Source: Paracoccus sp. S-4012
Lineage (GTDB): Bacteria > Pseudomonadota > Alphaproteobacteria > Rhodobacterales > Rhodobacteraceae
Direction of reading: 5' to 3'
Length of the DNA stretch: 64,000 nt
Assembly: GCF_009674885.1 (NCBI RefSeq)
Contig: NZ_WKKA01000007.1
Coordinates: 124,001-188,000 of the forward strand
Numbering within the stretch: the stretch's first letter is position 1; each line of letters begins with the position of its first letter. The notes below the pieces were generated by a model. That model made no database searches and was not told the DNA's origin. It worked only from the letters and a program-made list of their open reading frames with translations. Shown here in pieces: positions 17,717-28,468 of this stretch. The translations under genes were made by a program, and so were the position numbers.

Positions 17717-19941
17717 GCCGCGACGGGCGCGCGCATGTTCGTCAGGCCGCTTGCTCGCGCCGCCTCCATCGTGGCCCGAACCGCGTCGAGATCGGCGGCG
17801 CGGATCATGCTCTTGATGAGGCCGATGGAGGCCGGGCGCATGCTCAACCGCGTGATCCCGAGGGCGGCGAAGGCCAGTGCTTCGACCGGGCGGCCCGCAT
17901 CCTCGCCGCAGAAGCTGAGCGGCACCCCGGCCTCCCCCGCCCGCGCGGCGATGGTAGCGATGAGGTCCAGGAAGGCCGTGTTCATCGTGTCGTAGCGCCG
18001 CCGCACCTGCTCGTTCTCGCGGTCGGCGGCGTAGAAGAACTGCTTGAGGTCGTTGCCGCCGATCGACACGAAATCGCACATGCGAAAGAACGAGGCCGGC
18101 GCGAAGGCCATCGAGGGCGTCTCGATCATGGCGCCGACGCGGATGTCGGTCGGCAGCGCATGGCCCATCGCCTGCTCGCGCGCGACATACTCCATCAGCA
18201 TCCGGTGCGCCTGATCGAACTCGGCCGGGTCGGCGATGAAGGGGAACATCACGTGCAACGGCCGCCCCGCCGCCGCGCGGATCAGCGCCTGCAGCTGCAT
18301 CCCAAGGATGCCCTTGCGGTCGAGCCCGACCCGGATCGCGCGCCAGCCCATCGCCGGGTTCGGCTCGTCGATGCGCTTCATGTAGGGCAGCACCTTGTCC
18401 GAGCCGATGTCGAGGGTGCGGAACACCACCGGCCGCCCCTGGGCGTTGTCCATCACGCGGCGATACATCTCGGCCAGTTCGGCCCGGCGCGGCACGCGGG
18501 TGCGGGTGAGAAACTGCAACTCCGTGCGGAAGAGGCCCACGCCCTCGGCCCCCGACCCTTCCAGCGAGGGCAGGTCCGCCATCAGCCCGGCATTCATGTA
18601 GAGCTCGACCCGCTGCCCGCAGGTGGAGACCGCGGGCAGGGCGCGCAGGCCCGCATAGCGCAGGGTCGCGGCCTCTTGCATGGCGAGCTTCTCGCCGAAC
18701 GCGGCGGCGACGTGTTCCTCCGGGCGCAGGTGGACCATGCCGGAATCGCCGTCCACGAGGATCGTGTCGCCGTTCAGCGCCTCCGACGTGATGCGATGCG
18801 CCTGCACCACCAGCGGAATCGCGAGCGCGCGGGCGACGATCACCGCATGGCTGCCGACCGAGCCCTCCTCCAGCACCACGCCGCGCAGGCTGCGGCCATA
18901 ATCGAGCAGGTCGGCCGGGCCGATGTTGCGCGCCACGAGGATCGGGTCGGGCGGCATCGCGGCCCCGGTGTCGCGCCCCTGCCCGGTCAGGATCCGCAGC
19001 AGCCGGTTCGAGAGGTCGTCGAGGTCGTGCAGCCGGTCGCGCAGATAGGGGTCGGCCACGCTCTCCAGCCGGGCGCGGGCCGAGGACTGCTCCTTCTCGA
19101 CCGCCGCCTCGGCCGAGAGGCCAAGGTCGATGTCCTCCTCCATCCGCCGGAGCCAGCTTTTCGAGCGGGTGAACATGCGGAAGGCTTCCAGCACCTCGGC
19201 ATGGTCGCCGTCGCCGAAGTCGCTGCCGTCGAGCAGCGCGTCGATCTGCTGGCGCAGTTTGTCCACCGCATCGTTGAGGCGCGCGCGCTCCTTCCGCGGG
19301 TCGTCGCCGAAGGGGTTGGAGATCACCACCCGCGGCTCGTGCAGCCAGACATGCCCCTCGGCCGCGCCCTCCTGCCCGGGCCGGCCCCGGAACACCTGCG
19401 GGAAGCGGTGCGCCAGCGGCAGGGAATCCTCGGCCGTGCCGAGGAAGGCACCAAGCTCGGCCATCTCGGCCAGCACCATGGCCACGACCTCGAGGCCGTA
19501 GACCTCGTCCTCGCTGAAGAGGCGCTTGTCGCGGGACTGGACCACGAGGACGCCGACCCGCTCTCCCACCCGCTGGATCGGGACGCCGAGGAAGGACGAG
19601 TAAATCTCCTCCCCCGTCTCGGGCATGTAGCGAAAGCCGCGCTGCGCCGGCGCGTCAGCGGTGTTCAGCGGCTGCCCGAGGCGGGCGACGCGGCCGACCA
19701 GCCCCTCGCCAAGACGCAGGCGGGTCTTGTGGACGGCCTCCGGCCGCAGCCCCTCCGAGGCGCAGAGCTCGAGCGTATCGGGATCGCGGAACAGGTAGAT
19801 CGAGCACACCTGCGTGCCCATCGAATCGGCGATCTGGCGCGTGATGCTGTCGAGCCGCGCCTGCCCGCCGCCCGGCGCGGCCAGCGTCTCGCGCAGCCGC
19901 TTCAGCAGCTTGCGCGACTCGCTCTCCTTCCGATCGGGCAT
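17656..19941 (-). CDS. ptsP: Phosphoenolpyruvate-protein phosphotransferase PtsP (EI-Ntr)
   Basis: 761 residues. An N-terminal GAF domain (about 20-160) is followed by the PTS enzyme I body: an alpha-helical domain, the phospho-His domain with the active His at about 365 in GSVGSHAVIVARA, and a PEP-binding TIM barrel containing GVGLFRTELQFL, FRTLDIGSDK and the terminal catalytic Cys in LSFCGEDAG. It starts the nitrogen-related phosphorelay to NPr and EIIA-Ntr, which controls nitrogen, potassium and polymer metabolism. The lysC-ptsP order is typical of alphaproteobacteria. The ATG at 19941 follows AAGGGGG. Its 3' end overlaps znuA on the other strand. Confidence 0.94.
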   Translation of the reverse strand: MPDRKESESRKLLKRLRETLAAPGGGQARLDSITRQIADSMGTQVCSIYLFRDPDTLELCASEGLRPEAVHKTRLRLGEGLVGRVARLGQPLNTADAPAQRGFRYMPETGEEIYSSFLGVPIQRVGERVGVLVVQSRDKRLFSEDEVYGLEVVAMVLAEMAELGAFLGTAEDSLPLAHRFPQVFRGRPGQEGAAEGHVWLHEPRVVISNPFGDDPRKERARLNDAVDKLRQQIDALLDGSDFGDGDHAEVLEAFRMFTRSKSWLRRMEEDIDLGLSAEAAVEKEQSSARARLESVADPYLRDRLHDLDDLSNRLLRILTGQGRDTGAAMPPDPILVARNIGPADLLDYGRSLRGVVLEEGSVGSHAVIVARALAIPLVVQAHRITSEALNGDTILVDGDSGMVHLRPEEHVAAAFGEKLAMQEAATLRYAGLRALPAVSTCGQRVELYMNAGLMADLPSLEGSGAEGVGLFRTELQFLTRTRVPRRAELAEMYRRVMDNAQGRPVVFRTLDIGSDKVLPYMKRIDEPNPAMGWRAIRVGLDRKGILGMQLQALIRAAAGRPLHVMFPFIADPAEFDQAHRMLMEYVAREQAMGHALPTDIRVGAMIETPSMAFAPASFFRMCDFVSIGGNDLKQFFYAADRENEQVRRRYDTMNTAFLDLIATIAARAGEAGVPLSFCGEDAGRPVEALAFAALGITRLSMRPASIGLIKSMIRAADLDAVRATMEAARASGLTNMRAPVAAYLASVQAVSPSASEAISAG

Positions 19942-19999
19942 CGTTCCCCCTTCCGGCGGCGCGCAGGACGCCCTCTGGTCGGGCGCGCGGCCCCCCGGC

Positions 20000-21256
20000 T
20001 CAGGCCCGCTCCAGCTCGAAGGCATCGTGGAGCGCCTGGACCGCCAGTTCCATATACCTGCGGTCGATCAGAACCGAAATCTTGATCTCCGAGGTTGAGA
20101 TGACCTTGATGTTGATGTTCTCGTCGGCCAGCGCGCGGAACATGCGCCCGGCGACACCCGCCTGGCTGCGCATGCCGATGCCCACGACAGAGACCTTGGC
20201 GACCTCCTCGTCCACGACCAGCTCGTCATAGGCGATCTTGCCCGCGGCGCGCGCGTCCTCCACCGCCTTGCGAGCCCGCGCGACCTGGTTGACCGGAACC
20301 GAGAAGGTCATGTCGGTAACGGCGCCGGGATGCTCCTCGTAGTCACGCTCGGAGATGTTCTGGACGATCATGTCCACGTTCACGCCGGCCTCGGCCAACG
20401 GCTCGAAGATCGCGGCCGACACGCCGGGCCGGTCCTCGACCGTGACCAGCGTGATCTTGGCCTCGTCGCGCGAGCCGGCGATACCGGAGACGACCTTGGA
20501 TTCCATGATTTCCTCCTCAGCGCAGACCAGGGTTCCCGAGGTCCCGTCGGTGTCCTCGAAGGACGACAGCACTCGCAGGCGGACATTGTAGCGCATCGCC
20601 AGCTCGATCGAGCGGGTTTGCAGCACCTTCGCCCCCAGAGAGGCCAGCTCCAGCATTTCCTCGAAGGCGATCCGGTCGAGCTTGCGCGCCCTGCGGACGA
20701 TCCGCGGGTCGGTGGTGTAGATGCCGTCCACGTCGGTGTAGATGTCGCAGCGATCGGCCTCGAAGGCGGCGGCGAAGGCGACGGCGGTGGTGTCCGAGCC
20801 GCCGCGGCCCAGCGTGGTGATGCGCCCGTCGGGGGCGATGCCCTGGAAGCCCGCGACGACGGCGACGCGCATGCCTTCGGCGAATTTCTGGTCGATGTTG
20901 TCCCGCGGGATCGAGACGAACCGCGCAGCCCCATGCTGCGCCGTGGTGTTGATCGGCACCTGCCAGCCCTGCCAGCTGCGCGCCGGCACGCCCATCTCCT
21001 GCAGCCGCAGCGCCGTCAGCCCCGCCGTCACGTTCTCGCCCGACGCCACGACCGCGTCGTATTCCCGCGCGTCGTAGAGGCGCGAGGTGCCTTCGACCCA
21101 GCCGACCAGCTCGTTGGTCTTGCCCGACATGGCGCTGACGATCACGATGACGTCGTAGCCGCGCTCGACCTCGGCCTTCACCTTGGCGGCGACATTGGCG
21201 ATGCGATCGAGATCGGCGACCGAGCTGCCGCCGAATTTCATCACCAGAAGCGGCAT
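20000..21256 (-). CDS. lysC: Aspartate kinase
   Basis: 418 residues: an amino-acid kinase domain opening with LVMKFGGSSVADLDRI and containing GRGGSDTTAVAFAAAFEADRC, then two ACT domains (VTVEDRPGVSAAIFEPL and VSVVGIGMRSQAGVAGRMF) that bind lysine or threonine for feedback control. It phosphorylates aspartate, the first step to lysine, methionine and threonine. It sits 58 bases upstream of ptsP and is probably co-transcribed with it. Confidence 0.96.
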   Translation of the reverse strand: MPLLVMKFGGSSVADLDRIANVAAKVKAEVERGYDVIVIVSAMSGKTNELVGWVEGTSRLYDAREYDAVVASGENVTAGLTALRLQEMGVPARSWQGWQVPINTTAQHGAARFVSIPRDNIDQKFAEGMRVAVVAGFQGIAPDGRITTLGRGGSDTTAVAFAAAFEADRCDIYTDVDGIYTTDPRIVRRARKLDRIAFEEMLELASLGAKVLQTRSIELAMRYNVRLRVLSSFEDTDGTSGTLVCAEEEIMESKVVSGIAGSRDEAKITLVTVEDRPGVSAAIFEPLAEAGVNVDMIVQNISERDYEEHPGAVTDMTFSVPVNQVARARKAVEDARAAGKIAYDELVVDEEVAKVSVVGIGMRSQAGVAGRMFRALADENINIKVISTSEIKISVLIDRRYMELAVQALHDAFELERA

Positions 21257-21405
21257 GGACCGGGACCTCCGAGGCTCGCGGGAACGCGCGGGGTTTAGGG
21301 TCGGGGGCGGGGGAGCGCAAGACCCGGCTGCTTGCGCGCGCCCGCCCGCTCGGGCAGTCCTGCGCCCGGGTCTGCGCTGCGGCGGCGCGGCCGGAGGCCC
21401 GGACG

Positions 21406-22282
21406 ATGCCTGTCCCCCTGCTCTTTCTGCTCACCGTGCTCACCTGGGGCACGAGCTGGATCGGGATGAAGTTGCAGATCGACGCGGCGCCGGTCACGGC
21501 GGTGTTCTGGCGGATCATGGTGGCCGGCGCGGCGACGCTGGCCGGTCTCGCCGCGCTCGGACGGCTTCCGCTGCCGCGGGCGCGCGACCTGCCCTGGCTG
21601 GCGGGGCTCGGCGCCTGCATGTTCTCGACCAACTTCGTGCTCTTCTACTACGCCTCGCGCGGTCTGCCCTCGGGGCTGCTCTCGGTCATCTTCGCCACGG
21701 CCGCGCTCTTCAACGCCGTGAACGGCCGGATCTTCTACGGCGACCGGATCACCGCGCGGATGGTGCTCGCGACCCTGATCGGCGTCGCGGGGCTGGCCCT
21801 GCTGTTCGGCCCGGGCCTCGCCTCCGGCATGGGCCCGGGCGCGGGGGTGGGCGTGCTTTGTGGGCTGGGCGGCACGCTGCTCTTCTCGCTGGGCAACATG
21901 ATCGCTCGGCGCAACTCCGAGGCGGGGCTGCCGGTGATGTGGAGCACGGGCTGGGGCATGGGCTTCGGCGCGGCGCTTCTCGCGGCCCTCGTGATGATCA
22001 GCGGCGCGGGCTTCCCGGTCCCGGCCACGCCGAGCTTCCTCGGCGCGCTCGTCTATCTGGCGCTGTTCAGCTCCGTCGCGGGCTTCGCGGCCTATCTCAA
22101 CCTCGCCGTGGCGGTCGGCCCGGCCCGTGCCGCCTACACGACCGTCGCGGCACCGGTCGTCGCCCTGACGCTCTCGTGGCTGGTGGAGGGCTATGCCTGG
22201 GACTGGAGCACCGTCCTCGGCTTCGCCCTCGTGGTCGCCGGGAACGTGGCGGTCTTCACCGCCCCGCGCGCGCCACCGCGGC

Positions 22283-22305
<23 letters not shown>
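21406..22305 (+). CDS. EamA/DMT-family transporter
   Basis: 299 residues with ten hydrophobic helices arranged as two EamA repeats, beginning [20 protein letters not shown]. Drug/metabolite transporter superfamily members export amino acids or other metabolites, but the substrate here cannot be told. It is divergent from lysC; closeness to lysine-pathway and amino-acid uptake genes is suggestive only. Its end overlaps the end of bztD (opposite strand) by 23 bases. Confidence 0.88.
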
Positions 22306-23092
<787 letters not shown>

Positions 23093-23099
23093 CTGGCCC

Positions 23100-24557
23100 T
23101 CAATGGCTGTCGCCGCGCTTCAGCCGCGTCTCGAGATACATCGAGTATCGGGACATGGCGAAGCACAGGATGAAGAAGATCGCGCCGGTGAAGATGTAGG
23201 GCTCCCAGTAGGTGCCCTTCCATGCGATCGAGGCGCGGACGGAATCGGCGGTGGATTTCAGCGGATCGTAGAGCCCGACGAAGGTGACGAGGGTGGTGTC
23301 CTTGAAGATGCCGATGAAGGTGCCGACGATGCCGGGGATCGAGACCTTCAGCGCCTGCGGCAGAATGATGAGCCGCTGCGCCTTCCAGTAGTCGAGCCCG
23401 AGGGCGTCGGCCGCCTCGTACTGCCCGCGCGGCAGCGCCGCGAGGCCGCCGCGGATCACCTCGGCCATGTAGGCCGCGGCGAACAGCGTCACCATGATGA
23501 TGACCCGCAGGATGATGTCGAAACTGGTCCCCGGCGGCAGGAAGTAGTTCAGCAGCAGCGAGGCCACGAACAGCAGCGCAATCAGCGGCACGCCGCGGAT
23601 GAACTCGATGAAGGTGACCGCCAGCATCTTCACCAGCGGCAGGTCCGACCGCCGTGCGAGGGCGAGGATGATGCCCAGCGGCAGCGACATCGAGATCGCG
23701 GTGACGCCGATGGTGATCGACAGAAGGAAGCCGCCGAAGGTGTCCGAGGTGACGGCGGCGATGGCCAGCGGCAGCGCGGCCGCGAGGGTCTGGGCGACAA
23801 GCGGCCCGAGCCAGAGCCACCAGGCCACGACGGCGAGGACCGCCGCGACCATCCGCAGGATCGGCGCGCCGCGGCCGACGAGCCGGTAGATGCCCCAGCC
23901 GACGAAGAACCCCGCCAGCACCATCAACGGCTGCCAGAGCGAGCCGCCCCAGAGCAGCCAGTAGGCCAGCACCGGATAGAAGCCGCTGAAGGCCAGCAGC
24001 GCCGAGGGACGGCGCTCGGACAGGACCAGCCCGCCGACCATCACCGCGGCCACCGCGACCAGCCAGCCATCGGGCGCGTTCACCGCCCACATCGCCAGCA
24101 GCGTCAGCACCGCCGCAACGCCGAGCACCACACGGCGGATGCGCCGCTCGTCAGCAAAGAGGATCGGCGCGATCGCCACGAAGAGCAGCCCGAAGGCTGC
24201 GACCGGGCGCCAGTAGAGGGCGCGCGGATAGAAGCCGAAGGTGAACTGCCACCAGCGTTCGCGGATCACCGCCCAGCACGCCCCGGTCGTGCCTTCGCCC
24301 GCGCGCGCGGTGATGATCGCCCGGCACTCCTGCAGCCCGTCCGCGCGCCAGACGGAATTGGCCAGCCACGGCCAGACGCCGCTGACCAGGTACCAGACCA
24401 CCGCGATGCCGAGGATGGTGAGCAGGATGTTCAACGGCCCCGAGAGCAGGTTCTCGCGCAGCCACAGGATGGCGCCGCTCTGCCGCTGCGGCGGCGGCTG
24501 CGGTGGCAGCATGGTGTTGCGCGTGTAGCCGACGGTCTCGGCGTGGATCTCGCTCAT
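23100..24557 (-). CDS. bztC: General L-amino acid ABC transporter, permease BztC
   Basis: 485 residues. One membrane helix near residue 45, a soluble loop, and then a series of helices lead to the C-terminal permease domain (about 270-480) of the HisM type. The EAA-like loop that docks on the ATPase is seen in [33 protein letters not shown]. The long extra region before the permease core is characteristic of the Bzt/Aap group. The gene begins 4 bases after bztB ends. Confidence 0.93.
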   Translation of the reverse strand: MSEIHAETVGYTRNTMLPPQPPPQRQSGAILWLRENLLSGPLNILLTILGIAVVWYLVSGVWPWLANSVWRADGLQECRAIITARAGEGTTGACWAVIRERWWQFTFGFYPRALYWRPVAAFGLLFVAIAPILFADERRIRRVVLGVAAVLTLLAMWAVNAPDGWLVAVAAVMVGGLVLSERRPSALLAFSGFYPVLAYWLLWGGSLWQPLMVLAGFFVGWGIYRLVGRGAPILRMVAAVLAVVAWWLWLGPLVAQTLAAALPLAIAAVTSDTFGGFLLSITIGVTAISMSLPLGIILALARRSDLPLVKMLAVTFIEFIRGVPLIALLFVASLLLNYFLPPGTSFDIILRVIIMVTLFAAAYMAEVIRGGLAALPRGQYEAADALGLDYWKAQRLIILPQALKVSIPGIVGTFIGIFKDTTLVTFVGLYDPLKSTADSVRASIAWKGTYWEPYIFTGAIFFILCFAMSRYSMYLETRLKRGDSH

Positions 24558-24560
24558 CGC

Positions 24561-25817
24561 TCAGCGCTCCCTCAGCCGGATGCGGGCGTTGTAGATGTTC
24601 ATCCCGCCCGAGATGATGAGGCTGAGGACAAGGTAGATCAGCATCATCAGCACCATCGCCTCGAGCTCGCGCCCGGTCTGGTTCAGCGTGGTCCCGCCCA
24701 GCGTGGCGCGCAGGTCCATGTAGCCGGTGGCGATGGCGAGGCTGCTGTTCTTGGTCAGGTTCAGCCATTGCGAGATCAACGGCGGCACGATCACGCGCAG
24801 CGCCTGCGGCAGCACCACGAGGCTCATGGTCCGGCCGGGCCGCAGGCCGAGCGCATAGGCGGCCTCGGTCTGGCCCTTGCTGACGGCGAGGATGCCCGCG
24901 CGCACGATCTCGGCAATGAAGGCGCCGGTATAGAGGGTCAGCGCCAGCCACAACGCCACGAGGGCGTTGTGCACGTTGCTGCCGCCGGCGAAGTTGAACC
25001 CGGCCAGCACCGGCCGCTCGACCGTGATGCCGAACCAGAACCACAGCACCACGGCGGGCACCACATAGAGCCCGAGGCTGATCGGCCAGGTGGTCGGGCG
25101 GGCGCCGGTCTCCTCCTGCCGCGCCTTGGCCCAGCGGCGGATCGCGCGATGGGCGATCACCGCCGCCACGAAGGCGAGGACGAAGGCCACCGCCGCCCAG
25201 CTGATCAACACGCCCCAGCCGAGCGACAGGCTGCCGGGGTCACTCGTCGCGTGCAGCGAGGGGATGGCCGTGTAGCGGTTCGTCAGCGCGATGCTGTCGA
25301 AAAGGACCATGGAGGCCGCCGGGTCCTCGCCCCGGAAGGCGTTCGGCGGCGGCAGGGCCTCGGTGAAGATCGCGTAGATCACGAGGATCCACAGCAGCAG
25401 CGGGATGTTGCGGAAGATCTCCACATAGATTGTCAGCAGCCGCGCGACGATCCAGTTGTTCGAGAGCCTCAGCACCCCGGCCACGACGCCCAGGACGGTG
25501 GCCGCGATGCAGCCGAGGATCGACACCAGCAGCGTGTTCAGCAGCCCCACCACCGTCGCCCGCAGATGGGTGCTGTCGGCGGTGTAGGGGATCAGCCGCT
25601 GCGGAATGTCGTAGCCGGCGCGCTGCCCGAGGAAGCGGAAGCTGAAGTCCTTGCCGAGCGCGGCCAGGTTTTCGAGCGTGTTGTTGATGAGCCATGCGGC
25701 CGCGGTCATCACGACCAGGAACACGACGATCTGGATCGTCCAGCCGCGATAGCGGCGGTCGTAGATCAGCATGCTCAGCCGGAACGGCGGGTCCGCCGGG
25801 GCCGCAGTGTCTGCCAT
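24561..25817 (-). CDS. bztB: General L-amino acid ABC transporter, permease BztB
   Basis: 418 residues, membrane protein with a long loop between the first helices and the HisM-type core, as in BztC. The EAA-like motif is in GQTEAAYALGLRPGRTMSLVVLPQALRVIVPPL. With BztC it forms the heterodimeric channel. The ATG at 25817 (MADTAAPADP) has a CAGGGAG ribosome-binding site; the reading frame is open further upstream but crosses the intercistronic hairpin and is not expected to be translated. Confidence 0.93.
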   Translation of the reverse strand: MADTAAPADPPFRLSMLIYDRRYRGWTIQIVVFLVVMTAAAWLINNTLENLAALGKDFSFRFLGQRAGYDIPQRLIPYTADSTHLRATVVGLLNTLLVSILGCIAATVLGVVAGVLRLSNNWIVARLLTIYVEIFRNIPLLLWILVIYAIFTEALPPPNAFRGEDPAASMVLFDSIALTNRYTAIPSLHATSDPGSLSLGWGVLISWAAVAFVLAFVAAVIAHRAIRRWAKARQEETGARPTTWPISLGLYVVPAVVLWFWFGITVERPVLAGFNFAGGSNVHNALVALWLALTLYTGAFIAEIVRAGILAVSKGQTEAAYALGLRPGRTMSLVVLPQALRVIVPPLISQWLNLTKNSSLAIATGYMDLRATLGGTTLNQTGRELEAMVLMMLIYLVLSLIISGGMNIYNARIRLRER

Positions 25818-25876
25818 GCGCGTCTCCCTGTGCCCGGCGGCGGCCTCTATGCGGGCCGGTTCTCGCCGGAAGCCTG

Positions 25877-25904
25877 GGCCGCGCGGCATCGTCGCCGCGC
25901 GGCC
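25877..25904 (-). promoter_or_regulatory. Intercistronic stem-loop between bztA and bztB
   Basis: Perfect 11-bp GC stem (GGCCGCGCGGC/GCCGCGCGGCC) with a 6-base loop, lying in the 113-bp gap after the binding-protein gene. No T-run follows it on the minus strand, so it more likely protects the bztA message 3' end or partly attenuates readthrough, giving more binding protein than membrane subunits. Confidence 0.65.
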
Positions 25905-25930
25905 TGGGTCTTGTCAGCCGTCACCCGCCC

Positions 25931-26947
25931 TCAGCGGAACGGCGGGGCGTACATCAGCCCGCCCTGGGTCCACTGCGCGTTCAGGCCGCGGTTCAGCTTG
26001 ATCGGGGTCGCCTCGCCGATCGTGGCGTTGAAGATCTCGCCGTAGTTGCCCGAGGCGGCGATGGCGCGCTTGGCCCAGTCCGCGTCGAGGCCGATCATGG
26101 CGCCAAGGTCGTCGGTCTTGCCGAGCAGACGCTGCACCTCGGGGTTTTGCGAGTTCGCTGCCTGCTCCTCGAGATTGGCGGAGGTGATGCCGTAATCCTC
26201 TGCCGCGACGAGCGCGAAGAAGGTCCAGCGGACGATGTCGCCCCACTCGTTGTCGCCGTGGCGCACCGCGATCGCCAGCGGCTCCTTGGAGATGATCTCT
26301 GGCAGGATGATGTGGTCGTCGGGGTTGGCGAAGGCCGCGCGGGTGGCGGCGAGGCCCGAGGCGTCGGTCGTGTAGGCGTCGCAGGCACCGGCGAGATACT
26401 GCTGCTCGCCCTCGGCGTTGCTGTCGATGTTGACCGGCTGATAGGTGATGTTGTTGGCGCGGAACCAGTCCGCGAGGTTCAGCTCGGTCGTGGTCCCGGT
26501 CTGGATGCAGACCGTCGCGCCGTCGAGCTCGGTCGCCGAGGTCACGCCGAGCGCGCGCGGCACCATGAAGCCCTGGCCGTCGTAATAGTTGGTGGCCACG
26601 AAATCGAGCTTGAGGTCGGTGTCGCGCTGGAACGACCAGGTCGAGTTCCGCGCCAGCACGTCGACCTCGCCCGAGGAGAGCGCCGTGAAACGCGTCTGGC
26701 CGGTGGTCGGCACATACTTGACCTTGGTCGCATCGCCCAGGACCGCCGCCGCCAGCGCCTTGCAGACCGCGACGTCGAAGCCCTGCCAGTTGCCGTTGGC
26801 ATCCGGCGCGGCGAAGCCGGCCAGGCCGGTGTTGACGCCGCAGTTCAGGACGTCGCGCGCCTTGACCTCGTCGAGGGTGGCGGCCGACGCCATTCCTCCG
26901 GCGAGAACGGCCCCGCCAAGCGTGGCGAGGAGAACGGATCTCTTCAT
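25931..26947 (-). CDS. bztA: General L-amino acid ABC transporter, periplasmic binding protein BztA
   Basis: 338 residues with a Sec signal peptide (LLATLGGAVLAGGMASA, cleavage about residue 22) and a family 3 solute-binding domain. Typical BztA/AapJ text includes LNCGVNTGLAGFAAPD, TRFTALSSGEVDVLARNSTWS and WFRANNITYQPV. It binds acidic and amide amino acids in the periplasm. First gene of bztABCD; the ATG at 26947 follows AGAGG. A candidate promoter lies at 27059-27087. Confidence 0.94.
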   Translation of the reverse strand: MKRSVLLATLGGAVLAGGMASAATLDEVKARDVLNCGVNTGLAGFAAPDANGNWQGFDVAVCKALAAAVLGDATKVKYVPTTGQTRFTALSSGEVDVLARNSTWSFQRDTDLKLDFVATNYYDGQGFMVPRALGVTSATELDGATVCIQTGTTTELNLADWFRANNITYQPVNIDSNAEGEQQYLAGACDAYTTDASGLAATRAAFANPDDHIILPEIISKEPLAIAVRHGDNEWGDIVRWTFFALVAAEDYGITSANLEEQAANSQNPEVQRLLGKTDDLGAMIGLDADWAKRAIAASGNYGEIFNATIGEATPIKLNRGLNAQWTQGGLMYAPPFR

Positions 26948-27058
26948 GAAAAACCTCTTCCCTGTGGTCGCGGACACCCCTCCCCGGAGGCGCCGCATGT
27001 TGCGGGCCCTCGCGACGGCCCGTTGGCAGGGCCGTGAGTTCCACGGCCGCATGCGCGA

Positions 27059-27087
27059 ACAGTTGCCGAAGGATTTCCGTCCGTCAA
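27059..27087 (-). promoter_or_regulatory. Candidate promoter of bztABCD
   Basis: On the minus strand TTGACG (27087-27082) is followed after 17 bases by AACTGT (27064-27059), about 110 bases upstream of bztA. The -35 is good and the -10 poor. It overlaps the stop codon of the preceding ATP12-type gene. Confidence 0.3.
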
Positions 27088-27815
27088 CCGCCGTGGTTGA
27101 CCTCGTTGCCGAGCAGTTGAAGCAACCGGCCGGCCGAGCGCATGGCGGCGAGACGGCCCGCCGCCGCCGCCTCGGCCTCGTCATCGGTGCCCCATTGCTC
27201 GGCCTGGAAGAGTTCGTCGGTGCGCCCGATCGCATGGGCAGCGTCCGGGTCCAACCGCCCCTCCAGCACCGCGAGGCCGAGGATGAGGGAGCCGGGCAGC
27301 GTCACCAGATCGTGCAGCGCGGTCAGGCGGAACGGATCGAGCCCGCTTACCCGCTGCGCGAGGGCGGCGAGCGCGGCCGCGTCCTGTGCAACCGGAAGGA
27401 TCCCCGCCGTGACCCGCAGCCGCGCGCCATAGCGTCCCGCGGCCCAGTCGAGCAGCGGGTCCCAGGCGGCCGCCTGACGTTGCGTCAGGCTCAGCGGCGC
27501 CTCGGCCCGGTAGCAGAGCAGGTCGGTGCCGCCATATTCGCAGAGCATCGCCGCCACGGCCTCGCGCTGCGGCGTCACCCGCTCCACCGCCGAGTTGACG
27601 GCGCGGGTCAGCGGCATGGTCAGGGGCGCGATGAGGTCGCCCTGCGCCTGCCATTCCTCGGCCACGGCGCGGGCGAGTTCGGGCGTCGGCAACAGCAGGG
27701 GCAGTTTGCCGGGCGTCCGCAGAACGCGGTCGTCCAGCGCAACCTCCCAGCCGCCTTCGGCCTGGCGCGGATCGGCCGCGGTCCAGAACCGCCGCGCCTT
27801 CCACTCGCCGCTCAT
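27084..27815 (-). CDS. ATP12-family F1-ATPase assembly chaperone
   Basis: 243 residues matching the ATP12 family: KARRFWTAADP near the start, VALDDRVLRTPGKLPLLLPT, the conserved core AVAEEWQAQGDLIAPLTMPLTRAVNSAVERV, and GTDLLCYRA. In mitochondria ATP12 binds the F1 alpha subunit before assembly; the alphaproteobacterial homologue is presumed to do the same in the cytoplasm. The start at 27815 overlaps the stop of the HAD gene by ATGA. Last of a four-gene coupled chain from crcB. Confidence 0.9.
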   Translation of the reverse strand: MSGEWKARRFWTAADPRQAEGGWEVALDDRVLRTPGKLPLLLPTPELARAVAEEWQAQGDLIAPLTMPLTRAVNSAVERVTPQREAVAAMLCEYGGTDLLCYRAEAPLSLTQRQAAAWDPLLDWAAGRYGARLRVTAGILPVAQDAAALAALAQRVSGLDPFRLTALHDLVTLPGSLILGLAVLEGRLDPDAAHAIGRTDELFQAEQWGTDDEAEAAAAGRLAAMRSAGRLLQLLGNEVNHGG

Positions 27816-28468
27816 GCCGCCCAGTCGCCGACCCAGCGGGTCAGCGCCGGATAATCGGGGGCGATCCAGCCCGCGCCCGCGGCGGTCAGCGATTCGACCG
27901 GGTGGTAGCCCCATTGGACGCCCACTGGCAGCACCCCGGCCGAGACCGCCATCTCGATGTCGAAGGTCGTGTCGCCGACCATGATGGCCCGCGCGGGCGG
28001 GATGCCCACCGCCGCGCAAGCCGCCTCGAGCATCGCCGGATGCGGCTTCGAGGGGTGGCCGTCGGCACATTGCGTGGTCATGAAGAACCGCGAGAGGCCA
28101 TGCAGGTCCAGCATCGCGTCGAGCCCGCGGCGGCCCTTGCCGGTTGCGATGCCGAGCACGAGGTCGTCGCAGGCCGCGAGCGTGGTCAGGCAGTCGACCA
28201 CGCCCGGAAACAGCGGCGCGTCCTCCTGCAGCCGCCGCTCGAGGAAGCTCGCCTTGTAGGCGCCCACGATGCGGTCGACGGTCGCGTGGGGCAGGTCGGG
28301 CCGGATCGCGGCGACGGCGATGGGCAGCGTCAGGCCGACGATGGCATGGACCTGCGAAAGCGTCGGCGGCTCCAGCCCGGCCTCGGCGAAGGCGGCGCTC
28401 ATGGCGGCATGGATGTGGTGCTGGCTGTCGATCAGCGTGCCGTCGACGTCGAACACGACGAGTCTCAT
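27812..28468 (-). CDS. HAD-IA family phosphatase (phosphoglycolate phosphatase-like)
   Basis: 218 residues. HAD motif I FDVDGTLID (nucleophile Asp7), motif II IATGK, and motifs III/IV around HPAMLEAACAAVGI and MVGDTTFDIEMA. A helical cap sits between motifs I and II, so this is a small-molecule phosphatase of the Gph type. In alphaproteobacteria this gene is usually found between rluC and the ATP12 gene, as here; substrate unknown. Overlaps both neighbours by ATGA. Confidence 0.88.
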   Translation of the reverse strand: MRLVVFDVDGTLIDSQHHIHAAMSAAFAEAGLEPPTLSQVHAIVGLTLPIAVAAIRPDLPHATVDRIVGAYKASFLERRLQEDAPLFPGVVDCLTTLAACDDLVLGIATGKGRRGLDAMLDLHGLSRFFMTTQCADGHPSKPHPAMLEAACAAVGIPPARAIMVGDTTFDIEMAVSAGVLPVGVQWGYHPVESLTAAGAGWIAPDYPALTRWVGDWAA

